Shown here in pieces: positions 9,325-17,520 of a stretch of DNA of 64,000 nucleotides. The notes beneath the pieces are model-generated. The model was not told where the DNA came from. It saw only the letters and a list, made by a program, of their open reading frames with translations, and made no database searches. The stretch is taken from positions 124,001 to 188,000 of the forward strand of contig NZ_JUGR01000001.1 in the NCBI RefSeq assembly GCF_000800015.1, written 5' to 3'. A program made the position numbers and the translations under genes. The DNA is from Terriglobus sp. TAA 43 (lineage in GTDB: Bacteria; Acidobacteriota; Terriglobia; Terriglobales; Acidobacteriaceae). How positions within the stretch are numbered: position 1 is the first letter of the stretch; each line of letters begins with the position of its first letter.

Positions 9325-11223
9325 ATGGGCTCTGTGGTTAACAAGTATTTGTTCTTCTTCTCCGTTCTGGCTCTGGTTTCTCCGATTGGTGCTCAGAAGG
9401 GTGCGGATTGGCCCATGTATGGTCACGACACATCCAGTACGCGCTTTTCGCCACTGAAGCAAATCAACGTGGCGAATGTGAGTTCGTTGAAGCTTGCCTG
9501 GAGCTTTGATATGACTGCGCCAGTGACAACACCCACTGTGACGACAGCGAGTGGAAGAAGGATTGTTCGCACATCGAAAACGACGCCGCTGGTGGTTGGT
9601 GACGTGATGTATTTTTCGACGCCGTTCTCTCATGTCGTTGCATTGCACGCCACCGATGGGACTGTGATCTGGGACCACACACTGCCAGCCAATCCGGCGT
9701 CGAGAGGAATTTCATACTGGCCCGGTGAGGGAAGTGATGGTCCTCGCATCTTCATTGGAACCTCCAACGGGAAGTTGTTTGCACTTGATGCGAAGACCGG
9801 TGAGGCGGTGAAGGCATTTGGTGAGGATGGTGCTTTGAATGTGCGCGTTGGTGTTGCGGATAAATATCCGAATGCACACTATGGCATCTCATCTCCGCCT
9901 GCGATCTTCAAGAATCTTGTCATTACTGGATGCCAGTTGCAGGAGATGCCCAGCAAAGGGCCGAGTGGTGACGTCCGCGCATGGGACGTACGAACGGGCA
10001 AACTGGTTTGGACATTCCACACGCTGCCGCGTCCTGGTGAAGCGAACCATGAGGTATGGCAGGAAGATCAATGGAAGGATCGCTCTGGGTTGAATGTATG
10101 GGGGCTGATGACGGTGGATGCGCAGACCAGCACCATCTTCATTCCTCTGGGAACACCTACTACCGACTTCTACGGTGGTGATCGTAAAGGGACGAATCTG
10201 TATGGTTCGTCGCTTGTTGCTCTGGATGTGGCGACCGGAAAGTTGAAATGGTTTTATCAGACAACGCATCACGACAACTGGGACTATGACATTACGGCTG
10301 CGCCTGTTCTGTTAGATGTTCATCGCCACGGTAAGGAGATCGAGGCCGTTGCACAGAGCACAAAGCAGAGTTTGCTCTTTATCCTTGATCGCAAAACGGG
10401 CAAGCCGATCTTTGATGTTGAGGAAAGGCCCATACCTGCGGATAACGTGCCACCGGGGGATGAACCTTCTCCTACACAGCCATTTCCGGTTAAGCCCGCG
10501 GCGTTGAGTCTGAATCATTTTGAAGGTACAGACGCCGAGATGGCGAAGTTGACTCCAGAGCACGATAAGGCTTGTAAAGACTTGCTTGGCTTGGAGGGCG
10601 GTGTTCTGATGGGAGGCCCCTATGCCGAATACGGTCCCAAGTTGCGTATCGTGTTTCCCGGATGGACGGGAGGCGGGAATTGGGGCGGAACTGCGTTCGA
10701 TCCAAAACTTGGTTTGCTCTTTGTGAATTCCAAGAGTGAAGGCATGCTGAGCAAGTTGGTGAAGGAAAAAGACGGGACATATAGTCGTGTCGGCCCAGAT
10801 CACCCGCCAGCCGGTGTCAAAGACCTTTTTCAAGTGGGACCCTGGCCCTGCCAGGCACCACCGTGGGGTGAGTTGAGTGCCGTGAATGTGAACACGGGTG
10901 AGATTGCCTGGCGCATTCCCTTGGGATCATTCTCAGAACTTGATGCAATTGGGATTCCAACGACTGGAAGAACAAATACCGGCGGTCCAATTGCAACAGC
11001 AGGTGGCCTTGTTTTTATTGCCGCCACAGAAGATCAAAAGTTCCGTGCCTTTGACGCGCACAACGGTAAGAAAGTTTGGGAGACAACTCTTAACTCAAAC
11101 GGGTCTACTGTTCCAATTTCCTATCAAGGTGCGAATAAGAAACAGTATGTCGTCGTCGTTGCAGGTGGTGGCAATGGTTCCACGCCGGCTCATCCAACAA
11201 TCTATGCTTATGCTCTTCCATAA
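9325..11223 (+). CDS. PQQ-dependent dehydrogenase (quinoprotein), periplasmic
   Basis: A 632-residue beta-propeller quinoprotein of the glucose/alcohol dehydrogenase family. The signal peptide covers residues 1-23 (core YLFFFSVLALV, ending IGAQ). Blade signatures follow: DWPMYGHDTSSTRFSPLKQI, repeated ALDAKTGE/ALDVATGK motifs, and HHDNWDYDITAAPVLL, the conserved segment near the PQQ pocket. No CXXCH is present, so electrons must leave via a separate carrier such as the cytochrome encoded at 8797. No membrane anchor follows the signal. ATG 9325 has no clear ribosome site because the operator precedes it; GTG 9334 is an alternative. Calcium and PQQ binding are assumed from the family. Substrate unknown, probably a sugar or polyol. 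Confidence 0.88.
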   Translation: MGSVVNKYLFFFSVLALVSPIGAQKGADWPMYGHDTSSTRFSPLKQINVANVSSLKLAWSFDMTAPVTTPTVTTASGRRIVRTSKTTPLVVGDVMYFSTPFSHVVALHATDGTVIWDHTLPANPASRGISYWPGEGSDGPRIFIGTSNGKLFALDAKTGEAVKAFGEDGALNVRVGVADKYPNAHYGISSPPAIFKNLVITGCQLQEMPSKGPSGDVRAWDVRTGKLVWTFHTLPRPGEANHEVWQEDQWKDRSGLNVWGLMTVDAQTSTIFIPLGTPTTDFYGGDRKGTNLYGSSLVALDVATGKLKWFYQTTHHDNWDYDITAAPVLLDVHRHGKEIEAVAQSTKQSLLFILDRKTGKPIFDVEERPIPADNVPPGDEPSPTQPFPVKPAALSLNHFEGTDAEMAKLTPEHDKACKDLLGLEGGVLMGGPYAEYGPKLRIVFPGWTGGGNWGGTAFDPKLGLLFVNSKSEGMLSKLVKEKDGTYSRVGPDHPPAGVKDLFQVGPWPCQAPPWGELSAVNVNTGEIAWRIPLGSFSELDAIGIPTTGRTNTGGPIATAGGLVFIAATEDQKFRAFDAHNGKKVWETTLNSNGSTVPISYQGANKKQYVVVVAGGGNGSTPAHPTIYAYALP

Positions 11224-11296
11224 CCCTTTGACGAAATCACTTGGGTCGCAAGGCAAAGTTCGCAACAAGTCACGCTCATCTCTGGAGTAACTTCCT

Positions 11297-13201
11297 ATGA
11301 AGCATCTCGCCACCTTCTTGCTATTCCTTAGTGCTGCATGCACCACGTTGAGTGCCGGAGCACAGTCCTTTCAGCCAGATATTCGGTATCAGAGCAACAC
11401 ATTGCATGCGTGGTCATCGACAGGGAGCGGATCATGGCAGCCAGAGGGAGATAGCATTGTCGGGCATGGGGGAGCGAATGGGGCATGGCTCCTTTCGGAT
11501 AAGTCTTACCAGGATGTGGCTTTTTATGGTGAATTCCGCTGTGCCAATCCTTGTGATGCAGGATTTCTGTTGCGTGCAAAGCCGACTTCCGATGGTGGAT
11601 TGAAAGGCGTTCTTGTTTCGTTCAGTGAGAGCTCGCTTCCGACATTTGCTGTCTCCATTGATCGCGATGGCAAGATCGTTCGCAAGGACTTGTTAGCCCG
11701 TGGTGGCTTGCTGCAGCGGGTTACGCCTCCTCCAGCAAAGCCTCAGACCGGAGGCGCTGCACGGCCAAGAAATGCGAACACTGTTGTGTTGCCTCTACAT
11801 GCCCCTGATACTTCGTTAAAAGTCGGGGAATGGAACCGCGTTGAGAGTTTCTTCGATGCGAATACTGTTCGATCATTCCTGAATGATGGGCATCAGGAAG
11901 GCGCGATCTCCGAAGAAGGCTACGGACGCGTTGGGCTTTATGTAGGAAGTGGAGGCCAGGTCAGCTTTCGCAAGTTGGCCCTAAAGGATCTGAATCGTAA
12001 GGTCCGCGATGCGGAGAAGGTGGGCGATGGCTTTCGCAAGCAGAAGCTTAACGACTTCTATTATTCGTGGGGTACGGCTGCTGCTGACTTCAACCACGAT
12101 GGCGTGCTGGACATTGTTTCCGGACCTTACATCTATTACGGTCCGGATTACAGAACGTCGTGTGAGATATGGCTGGCGCTTAGCTCAAATCCCACGACAG
12201 AATTTGCTACTGATTCGACAATGGAGTTTGCTGCAGACTTCAACGGCGATGGCTGGCCCGATGTTCTGACAGTGATGTTTGGTAATGGTCCCGGTATCCA
12301 GCTCTACATCAATCCCAAAGGGGAGAATCGTCGCTGGGATAAGTACACCGTTGGCTCGGCCGTACAAAGCGAGATTGCGGTTCTGCGCGATGTGGATGGT
12401 GATGGCAAGCCAGAGCTGGTGTGTTCCGGCGAAGGATACGTCCGTTATCTGAAGCCCGATGCTTCCGATCCTACAAAGCCCTGGACGATACATAACATCT
12501 CTGAAAAGGGATATGGCGCTTCACATGGCATTGGCGTGGGGGATGTAAACGGCGATGGTCGCATGGACGTCATCGATCCGTTTGGATGGTGGGAGCAGCC
12601 TGCGCAGAACGCTGCAAATGTGACCTGGACTTATCATCCGCAGGCTCTTGCGAAGTATGGGCGCGGCATGATGGGAGGCAGCGTTATGGCTGTCTACGAC
12701 GTGAACGGCGATGGATTGAATGACATTGTTACGTCGCTGAATTCTCACGGCTGGGGACTTGCCTGGTATGAGCAGAAGCGTGAAAACGGAAACATTACTT
12801 TCGTGGAACACATGGTGATGGATGATTTCACAACTGCGAACGCGGGGAACGTCACCTTCTCAGAACTACATGGATCCGGCTTCGGAGATGTCGACGGCGA
12901 TGGCCTGACAGATTTCATTGTGGGGAAACGATACTTTTCGCATCTGGATACGAACCTTGATCCTGATCCGCGAGACGCTCCGGTCCTCTATTGGTACAAG
13001 ACAGTGCGCGATCCGAAGGCACCTGGCGGCGCGAAGCTTGTTCCTGAACTTATTGATACACACAGTGGTGTGGGGTCAGATGTACTCGCCGTTGACCTGA
13101 ATCGTGATGGTGTTCTGGATATCGTAACGTCCACGCGTTTTGGAACAGACATTTACTGGAATACACGACCCAAACGACCGGTTCGCACAAAGGAAAAATA
13201 G
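11297..13201 (+). CDS. Secreted DUF1080 (3-keto-disaccharide hydrolase-like) protein with VCBS/FG-GAP repeats
   Basis: A 634-residue protein starting at ATG 11297 with GGAG 9 bases upstream and a signal peptide to about residue 22 (SAGAQ). Residues 25-230 are a concanavalin-like DUF1080 domain (FYGEFRC, GFLLRAKP, VGEWNRVESFF, GRVGLYVGSGG). From about 245 on there are at least seven FG-GAP/VCBS repeats with calcium-binding loops such as DFNHDGVLDIVSG, DFNGDGWPDVL, DVDGDGKPELV, DVNGDGRMDV and DLNRDGVLDIV, forming an extracellular propeller. DUF1080 domains are linked to hydrolysis or elimination of 3-keto-glycosides. It lies 73 bp after the PQQ dehydrogenase, so the two are probably co-transcribed. 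Confidence 0.85.
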   Translation: MKHLATFLLFLSAACTTLSAGAQSFQPDIRYQSNTLHAWSSTGSGSWQPEGDSIVGHGGANGAWLLSDKSYQDVAFYGEFRCANPCDAGFLLRAKPTSDGGLKGVLVSFSESSLPTFAVSIDRDGKIVRKDLLARGGLLQRVTPPPAKPQTGGAARPRNANTVVLPLHAPDTSLKVGEWNRVESFFDANTVRSFLNDGHQEGAISEEGYGRVGLYVGSGGQVSFRKLALKDLNRKVRDAEKVGDGFRKQKLNDFYYSWGTAAADFNHDGVLDIVSGPYIYYGPDYRTSCEIWLALSSNPTTEFATDSTMEFAADFNGDGWPDVLTVMFGNGPGIQLYINPKGENRRWDKYTVGSAVQSEIAVLRDVDGDGKPELVCSGEGYVRYLKPDASDPTKPWTIHNISEKGYGASHGIGVGDVNGDGRMDVIDPFGWWEQPAQNAANVTWTYHPQALAKYGRGMMGGSVMAVYDVNGDGLNDIVTSLNSHGWGLAWYEQKRENGNITFVEHMVMDDFTTANAGNVTFSELHGSGFGDVDGDGLTDFIVGKRYFSHLDTNLDPDPRDAPVLYWYKTVRDPKAPGGAKLVPELIDTHSGVGSDVLAVDLNRDGVLDIVTSTRFGTDIYWNTRPKRPVRTKEK

Positions 13202-13268
13202 ATCAAGGCAGAGGCCAGCAAAGTCCTGGCGGGCCGATGGATGAGACTGTGCACACTTGTATTTTCGT

Positions 13269-13300
13269 CGTTACATTACCTCCTTTGAAGTAATGTAACG
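13269..13300. promoter_or_regulatory. Perfect 11-bp inverted repeat, hairpin or operator
   Basis: CGTTACATTAC (13269-13279) and GTAATGTAACG (13290-13300) are exact reverse complements around a 10-nt spacer. No U-run follows on either strand, so a protein-binding site or a leader RNA hairpin is more likely than a terminator. Confidence 0.5.
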
Positions 13301-13385
13301 ATACCAATTTCCTCGCAGACGATAGAGAGCCTGCGTGTACACGCGCTATTGGTATCGCCGTAGCAATTTCGGCGAAGATACCGAT
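13299..13385. promoter_or_regulatory. Three GATACC half-sites, possible operator cluster
   Basis: CGATACCAAT at 13299-13308, its reverse complement ATTGGTATCG at 13348-13357, and AGATACCGAT at 13376-13385 share a GATACCrAT core. They may be half-sites of a second regulator acting on the TonB receptor gene. No cognate regulator is identified. Confidence 0.4.
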
Positions 13386-13625
13386 TGCTCTTGTGCACAC
13401 GTGCGCGTACTGGAAGATTGCACACCTCTAAATCGCGGAGTGATTACAGCCGCTTTATCACCGTGGTACAGACACGAGTATTTCTCGTGATTACGAAAGC
13501 GGCTGTGTTTAGTCGCATGGAAGACGACATTTTGTTGCGCGCTATCAAGCGTCAGCAAGCATTACAGCAATCGTCTGAAAATATTTTTTAATCCTTGACG
13601 AATTCTGTTTGACGTTGCTAGCCTT

Positions 13626-13661
13626 TTCTCGTTCACGCAATAAGAAGTGCATAATACGCAA
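13626..13661 (+). promoter_or_regulatory. Candidate IclR-type operator before the TonB receptor gene
   Basis: GTGCATAATACGCAA at 13647-13661 matches the palindrome at 9308 in 13 of 15 bases. A second half-site, CACGCAA, ends at 13640, exactly 21 bp upstream. The site lies just before the GGAGG ribosome site, which supports ATG 13683 rather than the upstream in-frame GTG 13647 as the start. Confidence 0.65.
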
Positions 13662-13682
13662 CACGTAGTTGGAGGCCAACCC

Positions 13683-16600
13683 ATGTACTACAGAAAGAGC
13701 TTTGGATCGGCAATCGCACTTGCCGCAGTACTTGTCTCATCTGCGAGCGCTCAGATTCGATCTGCGACAATCACCGGAACAGCCATCGACAGCACCGGCG
13801 CACTCTTGCCTGGGGCTAAGGTGACCGTGACGAACGAAGCTACCAATGAAACTCAAACGACAGATGCTTCGAGTTCCGGACAATACACCATTCCGTATCT
13901 TGCCGCTGGTAAGTACACCGTTACAGTGAGCAAGGGCGGCTTCCAGGACTTCAAGGCAAAGGGCGTTGTGCTGGCCACCTCGCAGACCGTAAAGGTGGAT
14001 AGCACGCTGTCTGTCGGTGGTTCTGTTGAGCAGGTGGAAGTGAATGCTTCCGCGGCTCAGATTCAGACGGAGAGCAGCACCGTGTCTGGAGCCGTAGACG
14101 CTCAGACGATTGAAGCTATCCCAAACATCACGCAGAATCCGCTGTACTACGCGACTCTACAAAATGGCGTTCAGCCTCGCAATACGTCTGCGAGCACACA
14201 GAATCTGAACTCGTTTGGTGTGGGTGTCGCGGGACGTGCTCAGTTCTCCGCTATCGGCGTAAATGGTGGTCGAGCGTATGAGAACGACATCCAGCTCGAT
14301 GGTCTTCCGATTACGGGTAATGGCTTCAACGAAGCAGCGATCGTACCGAACACCGAAGGCATTCAGGAAGTTCGCGTGATTGCGAATAACTTCACCGCGG
14401 ACTATGGCCGTGGTGATTCCGTGATGGCAATTACGACAAAGTCAGGTGGAAATACGTTTCATGGACAAGTGTCGTACATGATTCGTAATGAGGCTCTGAA
14501 TGCAAATTCGCCGGGTAATAAAGCACAGGGAATCCGTCGTCCTGCGTTCAAGGTGAACGACTTCGGTGGAGCTATTACAGGGCCTATCTGGCGTGATCGG
14601 ATCTTCTTCTCGTCCAGCTATCACTACCTGCGCTTTAACCAGGGGCAGACGTATCTCCAGACTGTGCCCACGGCTCTGGAGCGCGTAGGAGATTTCAGTA
14701 AGACATTCCAGCAGGATGCGAACGGAAATCCTGTGCCTGCGCTATTGTTCGATCCATTCAATGTGACACAGCGTGGCGCGAACCTGTACGAACGTGCACA
14801 GATTGCAAATTCAATCATTCCGAATCCGAATCCGTATGCGGTCAAGATGTTTAGCTATTATCCGCTGCCGAATCGTACGCCGGATGATGTTTATAACACC
14901 AACAACTTCACTGCAACTGTGGTGAATATGGTCCGTCGTCAGTCATCGAATAATCGTCTCGACTTCAAGTGGAGACGTCATTCATTTTATGCAAGCGGCG
15001 GTATCGATTACGGAACGATCTCCCAACCGCGTCCGTTTGGTACGGCTCCCTTCAACAACGCGCCGACGACTACGCAGGATCAGAATCCGTATGCGCAAAT
15101 CGGTGACACTATCACGCTTTCCCCGACGCTGTATGTTGACGTACGCTATGGCGTGACAAGAATCAACACCTACAACTACGCGGGTAATCATTCCGGATTT
15201 ACTGATTACGGTAGTTTTGGAATTCCTACGGCGACACAGGCTTTGTTTGCTCAACCGGGCGCTGCGCCCGTTGTGAGCCCCGCTGGATTCGGTGGCAGTG
15301 GTGGCGGCAGCAACTGGTCTGCACTTTCAGTTGGACAGTTCGCCAGCAAGGCAGAGCATCAGTTGGTTCACGCTATCAACGGTAGCGTGACGAAGGTCGC
15401 AGGGAAATGGACCTATAAGGTTGGTTCTGAATATCGTGTGATGCTGGCCAACTACAACGACTTCGAAGAGGCCTCTGCGAACATCGGTGGCTGCTGTGCG
15501 GCTGATCCCGGAGGCAACTATTCCTTCCGATATGTCACTGCAAGTGGTGGTCAGGCGCCTGGTAATACCAGCCCGAATCTGCAGGGAATTTCAGGTGCAA
15601 CGATGTTGCTGGGTGAAGGTGTCTGGTTTGTGCGTCCCGGAGCCAATCTGAAGCCGGCATACGCGGCGAAGTACTTCGCGGTGTACTCACAGAACGACTG
15701 GAAGGTGCGACCGAATCTGACCATTAACCTTGGTCTTCGTTGGGATCTTCAGCCTGGACCTACAGAACGGTATAACCGTCTGTCTGGTATCGACTTCACT
15801 CGGAACAATCCTTTCGGAAGCAAAGGCGTGATTGCTTTCCCGGGAACGAATGGCTACAGCAGAAACCTCTGGGATACGGAATACACAGACTTCCAGCCTC
15901 GTGTCGGACTTGCGTACCAGGTGCATGAAGGGACTGTGATTCGCGGCGGATTTGCATTTGCCTATCTGCCAAGCAATACCGGCTACTTCTCAAGCCCGAA
16001 CGATTACGGTGGAACGCCATTCTCTCCAGGCAATCAGGCGTTGCCATTTGGCACAAACCCGCAAGGTGTTCCTGTCACGCGGTTTACTGATGCCTCTCCG
16101 CTTGTACCGGCAGTTGGAGCCAATGCCGCTGCGCCGCAGGTGTATGGAACAACCGGCGCCTATTTCGATCGGCACCTGAAGAACCAGTTGATGAAGCAGG
16201 GAAATGTGTTTCTTGAACAAGCTTTCGGCAAAGGTGGCGGCTACCTGTTCTCGCTTGGATGGGCAGGATCCTACGGATCGAACCTGACAACGCGTAATCA
16301 GCCGTTTGAGACGCTGCAGTCTGTCGACCCTTCCATTCTTGCGAACTATCGTAGTCAGTACATCGCAAACAATGGGACATCGAATCCGGCAACGGCATTG
16401 GTGCAGAATCCGTATCAGCCAACAGGTGGACAATTGCTGCCGTTCCAGAATGCGCTTGCTGGATCAACGATTCAGCAGTTCATCCCACAGACGCCTTATC
16501 CATTGCTTTACGGAGCGTTTCTCAACGGATCAAGAGGCTACTCCAACTTCAACTCATTGCAAGCTTCGTTGCGTCACAACTTCCAGTCTGGCTTCAATAT

Positions 16601-17435
16601 GATCGTGAATTACACGTGGAGCAAGGAGCTGGATTATTCCGTAACCGGAATTGAAGACGGCCAGGGTGTGAATGCTGGTGGTTCGCTTGGAACGCCTGAT
16701 CTTTTGAACAATGGACTCAACCGGAATTATGGGCTTGCTGATCAGCCACATCGTCTTGTCGCTACTTTGATTTACAAGTCGCAATTTGGAAAGGATGGAA
16801 AGTACGCCGTTGGCAATGTCGTGGGACGCGCGCTACTGGGGGGATGGAGCTTTGGTAGCGTGATCACAATGCAATCCGGTATGCCAGTGGTTTTAAGCTT
16901 CTCAAACAATGGATCGCTGACGTCTCGACTGGATCGTGTTGCTGGACAGAATGTTGTCCTACCGAAGGAGTTCCAGAAGCGGTACAACGGTTCGACGACG
17001 GTTACACTTCCTTGCGGCAAAACGGTCACGCCAGCGAAGTACTCATTGTTGAAATACAACGCTTGCGCTTACTCCAGTCGAACACTTACAACTCCGAACG
17101 GGAGCATTGTGCAGGATTTGTATTGGGTTGGAAATCATTCTCAAACGGACGGAAACATCCGGACGAACAGCCGTTACAACGTGGACTTCAGCCTACGACG
17201 CAGTTTCCCGCTGTTTGAGCGTTTCCAGCTGGACGTGGCAGCGGAAGCGACGAATCTGTTGAATACTGCGGAATACAACGGAGCCTATGTCGGAGGACTT
17301 GGATCACCCAACCTTGTGAACAACGTGAGCAGAGGTCTGATCCCAGGTCTCGGCACCAGTAGCACGTTTGGAACCGTGAATATGAATGCCTTTGACCCAA
17401 GGCAGATTCAGATGCACGCACGCCTGGTCTTCTAA
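13683..17435 (+). CDS. TonB-dependent outer-membrane receptor (Oar-like) with carboxypeptidase-regulatory domain
   Basis: A 1250-residue protein from ATG 13683, with GTTGGAGG 7 bases upstream. Signal peptide to about residue 23 (SSASAQ). Residues 25-110 are a CarboxypepD_reg beta-sandwich (ITGTAIDSTGALLPGAKVTV, YTIPYLAAGKYTV). A plug region follows (NGGRAYENDIQLDGLPITGN, IQEVRVIANNFTADYGRG, ITTKSGGNTFHGQ), then a large barrel ending in the aromatic outer-membrane terminus ARLVF. This is the acidobacterial receptor type thought to import glycans or their fragments. Its place between two quinoprotein genes and the operator in front suggest it imports the island's substrate. Confidence 0.92.
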   Translation: MYYRKSFGSAIALAAVLVSSASAQIRSATITGTAIDSTGALLPGAKVTVTNEATNETQTTDASSSGQYTIPYLAAGKYTVTVSKGGFQDFKAKGVVLATSQTVKVDSTLSVGGSVEQVEVNASAAQIQTESSTVSGAVDAQTIEAIPNITQNPLYYATLQNGVQPRNTSASTQNLNSFGVGVAGRAQFSAIGVNGGRAYENDIQLDGLPITGNGFNEAAIVPNTEGIQEVRVIANNFTADYGRGDSVMAITTKSGGNTFHGQVSYMIRNEALNANSPGNKAQGIRRPAFKVNDFGGAITGPIWRDRIFFSSSYHYLRFNQGQTYLQTVPTALERVGDFSKTFQQDANGNPVPALLFDPFNVTQRGANLYERAQIANSIIPNPNPYAVKMFSYYPLPNRTPDDVYNTNNFTATVVNMVRRQSSNNRLDFKWRRHSFYASGGIDYGTISQPRPFGTAPFNNAPTTTQDQNPYAQIGDTITLSPTLYVDVRYGVTRINTYNYAGNHSGFTDYGSFGIPTATQALFAQPGAAPVVSPAGFGGSGGGSNWSALSVGQFASKAEHQLVHAINGSVTKVAGKWTYKVGSEYRVMLANYNDFEEASANIGGCCAADPGGNYSFRYVTASGGQAPGNTSPNLQGISGATMLLGEGVWFVRPGANLKPAYAAKYFAVYSQNDWKVRPNLTINLGLRWDLQPGPTERYNRLSGIDFTRNNPFGSKGVIAFPGTNGYSRNLWDTEYTDFQPRVGLAYQVHEGTVIRGGFAFAYLPSNTGYFSSPNDYGGTPFSPGNQALPFGTNPQGVPVTRFTDASPLVPAVGANAAAPQVYGTTGAYFDRHLKNQLMKQGNVFLEQAFGKGGGYLFSLGWAGSYGSNLTTRNQPFETLQSVDPSILANYRSQYIANNGTSNPATALVQNPYQPTGGQLLPFQNALAGSTIQQFIPQTPYPLLYGAFLNGSRGYSNFNSLQASLRHNFQSGFNMIVNYTWSKELDYSVTGIEDGQGVNAGGSLGTPDLLNNGLNRNYGLADQPHRLVATLIYKSQFGKDGKYAVGNVVGRALLGGWSFGSVITMQSGMPVVLSFSNNGSLTSRLDRVAGQNVVLPKEFQKRYNGSTTVTLPCGKTVTPAKYSLLKYNACAYSSRTLTTPNGSIVQDLYWVGNHSQTDGNIRTNSRYNVDFSLRRSFPLFERFQLDVAAEATNLLNTAEYNGAYVGGLGSPNLVNNVSRGLIPGLGTSSTFGTVNMNAFDPRQIQMHARLVF

Positions 17436-17440
17436 CTATG

Positions 17441-17479
17441 CAAGTACCCCGTGCGCTAAGCGGTGCCGCGGGGTACTTG
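17441..17479 (+). terminator. Hairpin after the TonB receptor gene
   Basis: CAAGTACCCCG (17441-17451) pairs exactly with CGGGGTACTTG (17469-17479), with further pairing in the loop. The U-run is weak (GTCGCGAAATTTG follows), so termination may be partial and allow read-through into the next quinoprotein gene. Confidence 0.55.
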
Positions 17480-17520
17480 TCGCGAAATTTGTAAGTAAGA
17501 GTTCTTAGGGAAGATACTTC

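Larger units (their letters stand above)
13202..13682 (+). other. Long non-coding leader/promoter region before the TonB receptor gene
   Basis: No coding gene is supportable in these 481 bases; short open frames show no family features. The region is unusually rich in palindromes: an 11-bp hairpin arm pair (13269-13300), three copies of a GATACC half-site (13299-13385), a perfect 12-bp palindrome GCGTGTACACGC (13333-13344) and the IclR-type operator (13626-13661). TTGACG at 13595 and again at 13609 are possible -35 elements without a convincing -10. Confidence 0.6.

Noticed and set aside
13385-13591. 68-codon frame upstream of the TonB receptor
   Set aside because: It runs through the palindrome-rich regulatory region and shows no family features or ribosome site.
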